Source: Plenodomus lindquistii (taxonomy: Eukaryota > Ascomycota > Dothideomycetes > Pleosporales > Leptosphaeriaceae). From it: a DNA stretch of 64,000 nt. Both the position numbers and the translations under genes were made by a program. This document shows positions 31,468 through 45,192 of this stretch, one piece after another. Within the stretch, counting starts at the first letter, position 1; every line of letters begins with the position of its first letter. Location: NCBI GenBank assembly GCA_025504975.1, contig JANUWI010000010.1, positions 620,001 to 684,000 of the forward strand, written 5' to 3'. The notes beneath the pieces are model-generated. The model did no database searches and had not been told where the DNA came from. It saw nothing but the letters and a program-made list of their open reading frames with translations.

Positions 31468-32662
31468 GTGCACATTATACAAAAATCATACTGTCGGAAC
31501 AGCTCTCCTTGGGTCCCGGGAGTACAGCAACAACACACGGATGCAGGCTAGTGGAGGTTGCACTGGCTGGGATTATGTTGTTGCACGTTACAGCAGCCAA
31601 AAGTACGAGGGAGGATTGGGAAGGGGGAGAGATGCAGTCTGGTGTTGATTGAGACGTGCGAGAGACAGGGCGCAACGCGGGTGAGCTTGACCGTGGACGT
31701 CGCCAAGCGGCACTCGCCCACAAGCATGGCAACAAAAGCAACACCAATGATGAACGCCCACTTTATCTCACACCCTCTCCTCCCGGCCACATGCAGCCCT
31801 ATTACCGCCCGCACTGCGCCGGTTGGGCAGCCGTCCCTCGATGCTGCATTGGCCGCTGCACAACGTTTCCAGCGGCGCGTTGCATCTCGCGTGGAGACGC
31901 CGATCAGCGAACTACTCGCCTACGACCTGCGAGTCAACTCTTCATGCCACTGTTGCTTGCTTTTGCGCTCTGTATCACGGCTATCTGCTGTGCCGCACGA
32001 ACCCTTCGGACTCCCCTTCAGGCGCGGGACACTTGACCCGTCTGCACACCCTCTGTGGAGTCTCCGGACCGGGGTATGGAGTCGTGCCGCCAGACTTGAC
32101 GGATGAATTGACCCCTCCATGCGAGCTGGCGGGGCACTCCTGGCCAGCCCTGAGTAAACCACATGCAGAAGGTGACAGTGACGTTTCAAAGTGGCTTGGA
32201 GTGTGCCGTCGACCTGTGACTTGTCGTTCGTAGCGATTGATCACGTTCCTGCGACCGGTCTTCGGATGAACGAAGTCGATATCTGCCGTGCATTCAGGGG
32301 CATACAAATACATGTATTGTCATTTTTTATAAAAGGCCCTTTCCAAAGTTGAGAATTCAAGCTTAAGCTTTATACGAAATGCAAGCCTATGCGTTGGTAC
32401 GATCATAATGGCATCAAAATATGTCGACAATCTTCATCGTCTGATCTAAAACTCAAGGATGCATGTTTGACATCCTGCTCACTTAATACTACAGCCGTGT
32501 ATCTCCAGCTCCAAAACAGCGTCTCGGCTCTAAATCGTCTCATAGTAACGTACAGAGAATTGAAGGAACAGAAGGGAAAGGGGGTATATACACCAAACCA
32601 GAAACCACGCTATGCACAAAGGTAAAGAAAGTTTGGACCAAAGTCCCGAGTGGTCGCAAGCG
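31468..32662. other. Intergenic region, about 1.2 kb
   Basis: Separates the start of the BLOC-1-like gene and the end of the ferric reductase gene. The plus strand is open for up to 182 codons (31558-32106) but the sequence overlaps two other long frames and shows no domain, so it is not called. The right part (32310-32660) is AT-richer and is probably 3' UTR. Confidence 0.4.
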
Positions 32663-35244
32663 CTATAGCGCATAATTTTCGGTATGCAAGAAGATCTCAT
32701 CGCGATCACTCTTGCTCCAGACTGAGCGCTGGAGATCCGCGACTGTTTCGCTAACACTCACCCGCATCGTCGGTGGTCCACAAACGAAGACGCATGTGCG
32801 ACGGCCAAAGTCTTTGCTCAGCCCACGAAGGAGATATGGTATATCTGGTCGTCCGTACTCTGTACTCCAGCCGTCTTTCTTCTTAACAGCTGCAGGCAAG
32901 AACGCAAAGCGCATCAAGTTTTTCTGGAACTCAGTAGGGGTTGAAGGGAATCCAAAGTCAAAGCCCGCTCCAGGTTCACCGGAATTTTGCAAGACCCCGG
33001 GATCGATAGCACCTGAGCCTCCGGACACAGCTTGAGAAATGTCAAGCGAGAGATTGCGCTCTTGACGTCTAGCGGCGAATCCTTTTGGGGCAGGAGCGAT
33101 GAGATCTGGATTCGAATTCGAATCGCTCGGGGTTTCCGAACCCCAACTATCTTGGTAGCCGGAGCGTGGAGCGGCGAGGTGACCCTTGTTTATAGGCACC
33201 ATATGAGCCTGTGGTAGTGCGGTAATGCTGTCTTCATTCTCCCGGCGGAGTTCGAATTCCTTTTCCGGGTCGCCTTGCGCCTCATCACGGATGAGTGCTG
33301 AATGACGCTTTGATGAGATACCAGAGAGTCGGTTGTCGGCAATATTTTGGAAGGCGCCATTCACCTTATCGTGAAAGTACAATGATACTGGGCGGGTTGG
33401 GGTCTTCGCGCTGACGAGTGCGCCGCCTGCATTTCGCTTCGCGGCTGTGATGTAAAATTGACATTGGACGGTTTCCGGTGGTGCGTACTCCCTGCAAATG
33501 CGTAGCTCCTCTTTGAACCACTCCATCGTCTCCGGACGCTTGAGTGCCCATATAACATGGATCTTCCGAGTGACGGCTTTGCCATCACGCATCTTCTTAA
33601 TGAGTGACAAGATTTGTGAAACGATCGCAGTGATCCCACTACCACCCGCAATGAGCACAACATCGTCGAACGCTTCGATACGTCTTTGCATGCCTCCATA
33701 GGGTCCATCCACGAAAGCGCGATAGGTATGCCAAGGCCCGTGCTCGAGGGCCTTCTGTAGGACTTTCTTGGTGAAGCCTCCGAATGGACGGAAGACGAGT
33801 ACCATGTCCCTGTAGTCTTCGCCATACTCGGATGGAAAGTCTTCGCTACACAATGAGGCGATGGTGAATGGATGGTTTTCGAAAACCGAAATCCCGGGCA
33901 TGCGCAGGTAGACATATTGACCTGGTCTCCACTTCATCTGGGTAGGAATGGTGATCTTGATAGCGTTTTCGGGCATCAATGTTACGGCGGCTTCATCGCC
34001 AATGAGCCATGACAAACGTCCGGGCCGGGTCCAATTAAGATAAAAGAGCCGCATAAAGTACGAGAGAAGCCAGATGGCCAACGTCGACAAAAGGTAGTGC
34101 CATGAAGTGAGGTAATTGTTGCAGTGCCAGAACATCATTCCGAGGAAGACAATGGCGACAGGCACGTGGAGTGCGACGAAGAGCTCGTACATACGATGAC
34201 GAAGAGGTGCTATTGAGTGGACACAGAGAAAGCACAGCGGCACAAGGGCAGCGATTCCTACGAATGTGTTAATGAAGTCTTCTCGACCGGACAGGTTTGC
34301 AGTGTGGTATGAGACATACCGGAACCGTACACGTAGAAGCCCTTCTGCTTAAACAGGTCCTCGAAACTTTCTCGGGCGCCCTTCTCCCAGATTGGAGTGA
34401 CGTAGAAGGGCACCGTGTGCAGGATGCTCAAGATGAGGCAGATGTAGGCAGCCCACCGGTGAAGGACGTTTAGACGTTCGTGACTAATTCCAGTCACCAT
34501 GGAGATGAGGTTGGCTTTTGTGGCAAGGGCGACAATCCATGGCAGTAAGGCGACAGCCATCATACCTGATCGAACAGCCAGAGGGGGCGATCCATAGGCG
34601 ATGCTGTCCCAGAACAGAGGCTGAGGCAAGGTGGAATAGAGGACACCTAAGAGCAATGCCAGGAGCATGACTACGATGACACTCAACGAAGGGAACACGA
34701 TAGGCCTCCATCCTTTCTTCACATTGATTTGGCGAACTGGTCGATAGAAGATGAACCGGGAAAACGCCACCAGGTTGTTGATTGGACCGACAGAAGAAAC
34801 GCTGGATTGCGTCTTTGGCGCGCTAGGTAGCGGACCCTCACGGGGAAAGAACTTCATGGTAGACTTGTCAGTATCAAGTACTGACATCTCGTAATCTGTG
34901 TCGGGAGAGGATGTCGTCGAGGATTGAAGTACCTCTTCTTGGTGTAGTGCCGTCCGTATCTTATCAGTAAACAAGTGATAATAGCGCATAGTCGCCGCGA
35001 AAACCAGCAGTGGTATGCAAAAATAAACGTAGGCCAACGCATATTTCCCACTCTGATTCCATGGGTCCACAGTGTTGGCTTCAATCAAGCCTGCAGGGCT
35101 TGAGCTGTTGAAAGGTATATTCACACGTCGAAGAAGCGAGGTGACCGTCTGTACAATGTCTCGCTCGGCGTGCGAGACAACCACATTCATCTGAACCAGA
35201 GCGACGCTCGTCCGTTCCACCAATGCCTCCGGAATTGCTGGCAT
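32663..35244 (-). CDS. Ferric/cupric reductase transmembrane protein (FRE family)
   Basis: Two exons on the minus strand (35244-34320, 34257-32663) encode 839 aa. Several membrane spans occur (for example SLSVIVVMLLALLLGVLY, SGMMAVALLPWIVALA, ICLILSILHTVPFYV). Paired haem-ligand histidines appear in LHRWAAYICLILSILH and in LHVPVAIVFLGMMFWH. The FAD site is HPFTIAS, the NADPH site GGSGITAIVSQIL, and the C-terminus has VCGPPTM. The protein moves electrons from NADPH across the plasma or vacuolar membrane to reduce Fe3+ or Cu2+. A long Ser/Pro/Glu-rich insert lies between the NADPH motif and the C-terminal motif. An in-frame ATG at 35328 would add 28 residues; I prefer 35244. No obvious signal peptide is seen. 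Confidence 0.88.
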
Positions 35245-38218
35245 GTTGAGTCGATAGTATTGATTTTGCGACAATCTGCTGGGTGGGTTGTTTTCGTGAA
35301 ACGTAGTTACCAGCGCAAGCTGGACCACAACGTGGAGGCGTACTATGCCGGTAGAAATTGTTTTTGGGAGGACGATCGCTTAAGAGACATCCGGGAAGCC
35401 GATTCTACATGGGTACAAGTATGTGGTCGGTTGGTGATAATACGGTGTGAAGATGCAGCGGAAACTGTCCGGGATCAATGTCGCGCAGTGGCGTGGATGT
35501 TGTGTAGCAACGGATTCGATCCAACTTTATTCCGCCTTGCGATAGGTTTGCTCGACAGGGCTGATGACGTTGGACACAAGCACGATGTAATATGTGCGAC
35601 GCTGCGGATGCGTCTACGGATCAGATACGGTGCGTGAGCAGCAGCTGGCTTGTTCCTTATGCTCCTTGCGCAAGTGGAGTGTGGGTCACAAGCAGGGATT
35701 AGTGCTATGATCTTGTGGCAGCAAATAGTAGACGATTCTCTACCGCTCAACACGGCAGGCTATTGGGCCAAGACGTGATAGCGAGGTCAGTCAGGGTCCC
35801 GAAAGGAGGAATGGCGACCCAAAAGCGCTATCACAATGGCGTCCTGCATTAACGACGATTTCATATACCGGAGGGCTTGACAAGCGGTGCCGCATTGCAT
35901 GTCATGCGGGAGCAGCGCTGTGACTGGCGAGTAGCGGTCGTCGAGGAAGCGGTCCGGCCTGGACTGTGCCATGCGAGCGGGAGGCGCTGTCGGTTACGGC
36001 GGGCTTGCCATCTCGATTCCGTCGCCCGTTTCTTCTAAGCATCTTCCGCAAGGGCACCTTCAGATGGTGGTACAGCATCGCGAACACGCCAACGTCCTCA
36101 TCGACTTCCATCTGATGTGAGACATGTCATCTCAAGACATGCAGAGATTGCTTATTCCGATGATGAGCTGGGGAAAGCCCAAAAAGTAACCATGATCCGC
36201 CACCTCGTGGTGTCGCAATCGAATCACAGCCCTCAGGGTCCCAGCTGTAGGTCTGGGCCATTCATTGAAAACACGGCGTTCTTCGTTCGCATGACTACTG
36301 AACGGGCGAATGACACAAATGAAATCGCAGAAAAGACTTGCAGCAACGCGTGTGAAAAACAAGGTGTGGAGCGAGGTTCGGCTGCAGCTGCAAGGCTTCG
36401 AGTGGTTGTCGAATGATGCGTAGCCGCCGACCATCCCAATCGAGACTAGATCAAAGTCAAGCTTTCCATGGCCCCGTTGACATCCCGAGATCGCTACTGG
36501 TTGGTCATCGGCAACGAGTCTATAAAATGCACCAAAACAGACTCAGGTCGAGTTCCGCTATCGACGACTGTGGTGGAATTATTCCAAAATGTGTAAAGAA
36601 TTTGGTTATCGGCTTGGACCGGCCCTCCCTCCCGATCCATCATGAATGAGCTAAGACAACAGTAACCCACTTTCAGCCTGTGATCTGTCGATCTTGACTC
36701 CAGATTCGTCAGATAGGCAAAATCCGATCACAGTCCGGTATCTTTCGTCGGGAGTCACCCCAAAAGTGATCAAATTCCAATGTCGCAAACCGAGGTCATT
36801 CACTGTTTCGAGTCATAAACCTCAAACCGCGTCACCTCAACATCACATCAATGGTCTGCATATCGACCACTCTGAAGCCAGTATTGACAAACATGCAAAC
36901 AAGCCCTCCATCACTGAGCAACGTTTAGGCGCCCACCGACCCTCTTCACGACCCGCCTCACACGTCAACAAACATGAAGATGCCTAACCGCCAACCCTAT
37001 GACCCTATGCCCTACGCCTCAAGCACGAACTAGATGTCGTAAGCTTCCCAACTGCCGGATCATCAGGAACAGTTCAGCTTCCAGACCTGTTACGCGCTGA
37101 CAGGTTGGTGGCTGCAACTCTAAATGAACGCGATGGCCCATGGGGTGCATTGGTCGTGGCGAGATGCAAGCCCCGTCCCGATGAGGCGGGTGGAGTTTGG
37201 AGATGCTCAGCGCTTGGATAAGATCGTGGGCGTCTCGATGGGTCGTGAGGCGTCTGGAGATGTGGCAACGTTAATGACACCGAGTGAGCGGCACTGACAT
37301 GCAGATCGTCGTGGAAACCGAGTGCTTCACCACGTTCTAGGTACAGCACCCTCTATCTTCTTGAAGCGCCGGAGTTCTTGCTATCCTACGCGAGCCTTAA
37401 GCCATCACAAATAGTAATGATGTAAGCTCGAGGGCGCTTTGTGCTGTACTTTGCAGCATCTTCCTACATAGCTAGGTATGCATATCGTACGTGCGTAGCT
37501 TCGCAGCGATCGCTCGGGTCAAGACTCGAAATAGACTTCGCTCCGTTGCACCACATATAATCCAGCGCACACATTATATCGCACATGTGCGCGGCAGTTT
37601 AGCCAGTCTTACCTGCAGTGGAAGTTTCGAAATATCCGACAAATCAGAGCCTGCAGTTAAGGTGGCTCGCGTATGCATACTCATGAATTCACATTCTGCT
37701 AAATTCACGTCATCTGTCATAGGATGCTATGGAGGTAGCAATGGGAAGTCAATTTGTGTGAAGTCAACGTAAAATACGTTGATGTTTGCAACTGTGTACT
37801 CGCGTCAGGCTCGTTGCAAGCGCTTACTTGTTTTCGAGGAGATGCCAGGTCGCCGGAAAAAAGAGAGCACACATGGTGGGACAGAAGCTCCAAACTCGCA
37901 GTCAACGAGTGTGCGGCCTAGCAAGACAGCCAAAACAAGGTGATAGGGTAGACGCTATTCTGTCGCCAGAGCTATGCTGTGCAACGACGTAAAAAGACTG
38001 AACGGTGGTCATCCGGCTAAGCGCCCTAGGGTATACTCGTGGAGTACACCATCAAATTGTACAATCGCACGGTAAGCTAGACAGTGAAATGATGACATGA
38101 AATGCTCTGAAATACTATTTGGGGTTATCTAAGGAGACACCTTGCTCTGAATAGATTTGCATGCAAGGGGGTTCAACTGCAGTAATTCAATTTGGTATTT
38201 GATTCTATCTTCAGGCCT
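35245..38218. other. Intergenic region, about 3 kb
   Basis: Between the ferric reductase start and the MFS transporter end. No supported gene. A minus-strand frame at 35902-36111 (with KVPLRKMLRRNGRRNRDG) has mild coding character but no partner exons. The rest has short overlapping frames on both strands. The sequence does not look strongly AT-biased. Confidence 0.4.
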
Positions 38219-40038
38219 TCAAATCTCCGCATGTGTCTGAATATTCCATTTCTGGAGAAGATTGTGCCTATGCCAATAGCTCCTGTACTTCTTCCCCCAG
38301 AAGAAGAATACTGGAGCAGTGATAATCATCCCGCCGGCGATACCTCCGAACGTGTAGAAGACCTCAGCAGGACCGTTCGCCGCGGTCCAGTCGTTGACGA
38401 AGTACGAGAAGCCGTAAAACAAGAAGTTCTTGAAGACCATGTTGATAATGAAGACTTCGGAGCTGATGTCTCTGAAAGCGTCCAGCACATACGATGATGC
38501 TGAGACAGCTGCGATGACGATGCCGAAGAGATCCATGCCGTGGAAAAAGGCCGTTAGGTAAAATGACTTGCCCTGCTCGGCGAAATACCCAAACAAGCAC
38601 AAACCGATGACGACAGTCACGGCGGGGATCATACCCAGGAGTCGGTACTCAGGTTCGTAAACACCATTGTTCTTCTTGGCGCACCAGACGACGAGAGGAT
38701 CTAGGATAGAACCGATCAACAGGGAGCCAATTAGGCCTCCAAGGAATGGACCGACGGAAAGGTAGCCTACACCGGCTGCCGAGAGCAAGTATGGCGGCGC
38801 CATAAAGATTGGAGCCATGACATATGATTGAGCGACGAAGAAGGCTGTGAGACCGCCTGTGATGATAACCATCCAGAGAACGGCGAGGTTGGTGCATACC
38901 GCGAATGGAGCGATGGTAAGTTGAAAGAGGTTGTCGTCGGAATGCTTTCCGCTGAAGATAGCCAACTCTTGTAGGTAAGTCTTCTTCGGTCGCAAAGCTG
39001 GTGGCGAGCTCGATGCAGTCTCATACTTGAGCACCTCATTCTCTGTATCCGCCTTCACTGTCTCCGCCTTCTCAGGATCGACTGCTGCGTTGGCGTGTCG
39101 TTTCTCAATCGCCACAAGGTCCGATAGGTTGTCATTGGAAAGTTCGTCGATATCGTATCGATGATCGCGGTTGTAGTTCGTCTCAGGAACGAAGAAGAAA
39201 AGCAGGAGGACCTCTAGGGCTACAAAAGGAATGAGAATGTGGAACAAGTAGCGCCATCCGAGATTTGTGGCGATGGGACCAACGATGATGGCCGAAAAGT
39301 TCGACGCAGCTCCCAAGATAAACTGGATGAGGGTCATAGGTCCACCGCGCTGATGGACAAAGTATATGTCTCCAATCATTGACACCACGAGTGATTCAAA
39401 TGCGGAGCTGCGAGTACGTCAGTGCTGGCGAAGCTATAACAGAGGGCCAAACCTACACTGATCCACCTTGGATGATACGGCCAGCCATTAGCCCCTCATA
39501 GCTGTCGGCCGCACTAGCGATGACAGTACCAAGCAGACCGAATAGTGATGCAATCAATAGCTGAGGACGCTTGCCATATTTTCGAGACAGAGCGCTAACT
39601 AGTGGGCCAACACCTCCCGCGACGAGTAGCATGTATCCTGAGATCTTTGTAATGTCGGCAACGCTTTTGCCATATTCCGTTGCAATAATCACCAACGCTG
39701 GCGAAAGCAGGGGAGATAGCACAGCAGCGTACAGGACCGAACCATAGGCCACAATGACCAAGATGGCGAGCTTCTTGGCGGGGGACCAATTCAGGGGGTC
39801 ATTTGGATCTTCAGAACTACGAGCAGTCAGTATGATGATGGATGCAGCATGGGGTAGCTACATCTTGTGGCTTGGTCGAGACGTACGGCTGAGGAACCAA
39901 GACGACATCTGCATCTTTTCCAGTCCCACGTTTCAGGCCTGGACCGACGTGGACTTGTTCATTTTGCTCTTCATTGATGGTGACGGTGGCAGGTACATGG
40001 GTGAGGTGTTTATCCTCTTGGATACCGAGGAAACCCAT
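38219..40038 (-). CDS. MFS transporter, drug:H+ antiporter (DHA1)-like
   Basis: Three exons on the minus strand (40038-39887, 39816-39457, 39407-38219) join in frame to 566 aa. The N-terminal cytosolic tail ends in SEDPNDPLNWSPAKK, the usual lead-in to fungal DHA1-type transporters. About 12 spans follow, with the loop 2-3 motif LSRKYGKRPQLL (motif A variant) and RIIQGGS. The central loop is long and charged (about 225-310). The donor at 39456 (GTAGGT) was chosen because it keeps the frame (GGSVSAFES). Substrate unknown: related proteins carry polyamines, drugs or secondary metabolites. No biosynthetic cluster is visible beside it. Confidence 0.88.
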
Positions 40039-41439
40039 CTTCGATTCTCAATGCGGTGACAGTGTAGTTGCAACTTGATGAGATGTAAAAGTATGATGAT
40101 GGGTTGATGGCTTTAAGTTCCACTAACCGCTCTAGATGCCTATGGTGTGGGACAACGTGCTTTAAACCGACCGATGTACCCAAGTGGAAACTCGCTACAG
40201 TGGCTAGCATAAGCATGCGCCTCCTGGGATTCAGAGTGCAAGCCCAGCAACAGCGCAGACCCCGCAAAAGCTCAACCTCACTTCTGGCCCCACAGAGACG
40301 GCTTGCGGTAGGTTACCCGCTCGTCAACAGTTGGAGATACCCTGCATATCTCTGGGCCCTTACTCGGCGCCCACGCAGCACAGACAGGATGCTAGGCCTT
40401 CACACATCTTGATGCATGCAGCGACGGGACATTGATGAATCTGACGCAGCAGGGGCGCACTTGGCCTATTCAACAGGTAAGAGCGCAGTTTCGTTGTTAC
40501 ACCGCGTATACTAATACATAATAGCTGCTCAGTACCCTGACGCTCTCTCTTCGAATACCACCGACTTCAGGTATCGAGCGCCGAGAAGAGGTCAGCTTTC
40601 GATTTTGCGGAGAATGCGCTAACTAGTTGGCTCACCCCGCAAAGCCCCACAAACTTGGTGACTTGACGTTAGCGCAACAGGCCAATCGTCAAATGATGCT
40701 CTGCAATCTGGAGCCCGTGATGCTACTCCAGTTTCCCCAGATTTTGCGGCTGAGCTAATGAACCTCTCGTGGCTGCTCAGACCTCTACAACTCCGCCATC
40801 TCCCGTGGGGCTCGCTTGAGTCTGGGGTATATGATGTTCACGAGGTGACGCGTTTGGTCAAGCACAGCCGCAACGCCCCGCGAATGATTACTTACCGTGT
40901 AGTCGTCGGCAGATGTTGAAGTGGTGGAGATCTGGTGTTTCATACCACAGCAAGCCACTGGCACATGGAAATTCGCAAACGCCTGCTCGTCCTGCTTCGA
41001 AGTGGTGACGGCGCACCTCCACTCATCCTTTCAGAGGCCGTGAGATCTCATAGTTGGATGAAAGCCCAACGGGCCTGACGTGGATTGCTCACCTTAGCCG
41101 AGAGTCCATGGGTATAAGGCTGGAGTGGTTGAGATGATATAGTGCGAGGTTGCTGTAAGCGATTTCCTTGCCGGTGTCAAAATGTCATGGTTATCTAACT
41201 TCATGCCTTGCCATGACATGGATCTAGGTGCGACCTTCAGACATTGGATGAACGTTGCTGTAGGACCCGACGTAATCACAACAGATCCTCCGAGTGCGCT
41301 ATCGCCAGATACCGGGTAATTGGGATTTGTTAAATTAGGCACGTGTCCCCAAAGACTAACTAGAGCAATGAGCTGAGAGTTTTTCAGAGTATGGTAGACA
41401 CGTTAGCGTGATTCTGCTGTGCCTGCTTCTTCGACACTT

Positions 41440-42540
41440 ACATAAGTCACAATCTGGCCAGGATGGCTCTTTCTCGGCGTCATCAAACCTATACGATGAA
41501 GTCTCTGATTACCAGCTTTGCCCACTCGTCTAGTACCTCATCTTACGGATTAAAGACGCTATGTAATGCGGTGTTGCTATTAGCCTAATGTGTGCTTCGT
41601 GAGTCTCTGGCATTATCTTAATTTGTTTCGCCCTTGTGTACCTTCTTATCCGGTTTCTTGTCTTTATCCCTCTCGAGAGATTCAAATGCATCGCCTAGGT
41701 CAAGAAATTATCTATTTACAGAAGTAGACTGACTCAAAATGTTGTTTTTACCTATTGATGATCATGGACAACGAGCATTATGCTCTGAAAAGAGTAATAT
41801 ATACTATTATGTTAACGAGGATGTGCTAACATTGCAGATTCTAGCCAGGACCCGTGGTTAGTAGTCAGCTGCTAGCGGATACTTGTCTACCCATCGTTTG
41901 CAGTCAGCCTATGTCCACTGTCTTGTCATAGTGTTCTTAGCTTCGTAGCACTAGACTTAGCTATACCTTAGTCAAGAGCCTTATTTTTAAAGCACATCTT
42001 ACCGTAGTCAACATAAGCACTCACGCCGCCAACCAACCTTAGAGCTCTTGAGTGTAACTCAGGTATTAAAATCTCTAGATCGTAAGTTAGAGTCACGTCA
42101 ATTAGTAAACAGACTGGTTAGCACAGCCGTGAGTTGAGATATCAAAAGTTTAAACATTTGAGAGGGCTGTAGGCGTTCGTGATGGAGTAAAAAAGGTGTA
42201 AGTTACACTAAGAAGAACTTGGTCGTCACATAGAGACAAGTAGAGGCCGTTGCATAAGATACCCATACCTTTACAGTCCCGTATCATTCGTTTCATCTAG
42301 TAATCTAGGAGGAATAGAAGAAATATACCCTGTAAAGCAAGCACCCTATCAAATACGTATAGCTTTACCTCACGTCAAGTCCGCTCCGAACTTTCAGGGC
42401 GTTAGTGTCTTTCGCGTCTGAGAATTTGCCTCGCTTTGGTCAGCGTAGACTAAGCTTTGCAAAAAGACCGGGTCTATGGCACGAAGAAAAAGACGTACCT
42501 ACCAACATATATCTTTAAAACTACAATGTTAGTCACTCAA
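41440..42540. repeat. AT-richer, probably degraded repeat sequence
   Basis: Clearly richer in A/T and in TAG/CTA/TTA trinucleotides than the neighbouring sequence, with almost no open frame longer than 60 codons on either strand. This is what repeat-induced point mutation of a transposon leaves in many filamentous fungi. No terminal repeat or transposase motif could be found by eye, so the element type is unknown. Confidence 0.3.
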
Positions 42541-44553
42541 TCATCGTAGCAATTAATACCTGATGGCAATCATGCCTCTGATTGGTAGTATTGATGGGAT
42601 TTGGCTTCGATCTCGAGCAGCCCGTATTCAAACAAATGACGTCGTGTCGTGGATGGTGTGAATCCAGGCGTGTATTGAACAAGCAGATTCTTCTGAAGAT
42701 TGTAGGGATACATGCGTTGGGGTGAACGAGGTAGAAGAGGAAGAGGACACAATGGTGACAGCCGACAGACTTTCTGAAAAACGTCGCCGGCACTTGTCGC
42801 AGCTCTCGTGAGCTCCGAAGGTCCGACTTGTACAAGATCGTGTTTGTCTTGTTGATGGACAAATCTTGTTCGTGTTTGATGTATTGAACATTTGTACGAA
42901 GCAGTAAGAGGACGACGCTATCGAAGAGCCTATCGTCGAGTCGTCTCCGGGGCGCTCGAGGCGTGCAAGGTGGTTGATAGGCCATACATCGGTCCGATCT
43001 GTAAGGTGCCGGCAGAGGTAGTCTTTGTAGCCAAGCACAATGACAGAGAGCGCTCAACTATGTGCGGGAGGTGAAGTGGTTGTATTCCAAGGTTATGATG
43101 CGACTGCGGAGAAGAACGTATGGCTGGTGGAGAGTCAGCCGTGGAGCCATGACATCTGAAAAGTCGTATCTCCGTACATGTCCGAGTTTGTCCTGTATGC
43201 TTCCACTAATGTGTTGAATGGCTGGCTAGGTTGAGTCGCTCTCAACATGGACGATACGTGGCAACTGGGCGCATGTAGTGCAGTGGTGTTCTCGGCATCC
43301 TTGCAATGATCGAGGCGCGCAAGAGGATGTTCCGCTGGTAAGCCCTGGCTGCAAGGTAGCAGCAGCGCACGCAGGAATTTTCATGGTGATGACGGGTTTG
43401 CCTTGCCACCCCCGCGATGTGCTGGCTGTTATGAGGGGTGCTACTTGTTTTGTTTGATGCACGGAACTCGTCGGCGGTGATCTGGAAAAGGTACAGTCTT
43501 CTACAAAATCATCAGTATGTTCTCTTTACGGCCGAGTGAGTGCGTATCCATTGCTCGGGTACTTTGTGCCAGCCATTGATTACTGTCACGAGCTGGAGAC
43601 TGGAGTATGGTTGTTGATGGCATGTATGATGGTCGGTTGCAGTCCACTTGATGAAGAGCTGATACTCACTATAAGGTATGCGGTATTCCATCAGCGTGGA
43701 CCGTGTTGACTTTTATGTTTTTGCGGTGGCGTTCCAGCAGAGTGTTCGTTGAGCTTCACCAGCCTGGCTGGGTGGAAACCAGGTTCCCTTGCCCGCAGGA
43801 AGCATCACGCTTCTCGCATCAGGAAGTACAGTGTATTATGGGTCTGATCGTTGTCTAGACCGTGAGCCGATGAAATCGCCGTCTCCCAGTGCTCCCGTCG
43901 GCACGTATGTAGGCGCCACGTTACGATGGGTCGATAACTTTCTTGACATTGTTCAATGCCTTGTGTGACCTCGAGTCTAGGTAAAGGCAATGTAACGTGA
44001 TCAACGTGCACGAACGATGGCGAAATGACCGACCGGCCATCCTGATCAGACGTTTCAGTAGCCGAAGGCACCACGGCGATGTTGTGGACGCGAATGGCGA
44101 CTCATGTGACAGATTCAGGATGAGTGTCCTGAGCATCTGAACCTGCTTCATGGTCAACTACGGTTGCGACATAGGCATACCTAGGAAACAGGAGTGGCCC
44201 GGTGGCAGTGAGTATCCTGAACACAGTGAACACGAAATGACACCAGCCTTCTTCGAGTCCTTTTGTGCACACGCCCTCCGTGAAGGGGGGGGTACTTTCA
44301 GTGCCATCAACCTGGGATCGAAGTGATATTAACGTGACTTGCATATACGGCCAAAGAGATCATCGCTGAGAGGGTTTTTCCCAGCCAGGGGCATGTCTCG
44401 TACTGTATCATCAATTTGGGAACCGATACATTGCTCAACACGTCGCTCTAGCCAACAAATCGTCGTAAAGTCGTCGATCACCATGAAAGTCTGCTCAATG
44501 AGCATGAAGATTCGTAAGAAGACTCCACTCTGACGGGCAGATAAACTTTACTC

Positions 44554-45192
44554 ATGGCGATTTTGTCTGTGCAGCACACCGTACGACAGAGATATCAAAC
44601 AACAGTCTGCGCTCCTCAATGGAATTGTGAAATACTCCTTCGACGGACCTCGAGATTGATAGCATCAAAAGAGAATTTTCACTTCACACAGGATAGCATC
44701 CGGCTGCTGAGTGAACCCATCATCGACATCACCCCACAGCACTACGACGAATACTGCAAGGCTGTCCATCATCCTGCTGGGCTGAGTGCAGTAGTATGGC
44801 AGAAAGTAGACGAGTAGACCGCACAGGATTTGCCAGCAAAGCTTAAAGTCGCACTCGAGACATAGACGACTAAACTGTCCTATATTCATGTTGATCTTGG
44901 GCCCAATAACATCACGGTTTGGCAAATCCCGGGTCCTACTGGGCATCAGAGCAGAGAGACCATCCCTCATTGATTGGGAAGGCTCCGGATAGTTTCCTTA
45001 TTGGATTCAAAAGATGATATTGCAAACCAGTATCAGTTTTGTAACAGTGTAGCTAAAACGAAAGTTATCATGCACATGACAGAGAAGGAAGAGTTCATGG
45101 AAATGGTTTCTGAATGTTGGGAAGAGTCTTATGAAGAGCAAATATCGCTTTTCAAACAGCTAGCTAGAGATCTGGAGTACCATTGTTTGTAG
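44554..45192 (+). pseudogene. Possible gene remnant
   Basis: Two plus-strand frames look protein-like. One (44554-44817) ends DITPQHYDEYCKAVHHPAGL...; the other (44974-45192) has HMTEKEEFMEMVSECWEESY then EEQISLFKQLARDLEYHCL. Between them a third frame reads HVDLGPNNITVWQIPG. They cannot be joined by clear introns, so this may be a decayed gene or an orphan with splice sites I missed. No family recognised. Confidence 0.2.

Noticed and set aside
31558..32233. Overlapping plus-strand frames of up to 182 codons
   Set aside because: Three frames overlap on the same strand with no domain and no consistent splice structure.
32663..40038. Ferric reductase plus MFS transporter as part of a secondary-metabolite or siderophore cluster
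   Set aside because: They are separated by 3 kb and no synthetase, NRPS, PKS or terpene enzyme is present in the window.
43226..43462. Short cysteine-containing minus-strand frame, possible small secreted protein
   Set aside because: No signal peptide is visible and no partner exon found; cysteine spacing fits no family I know.
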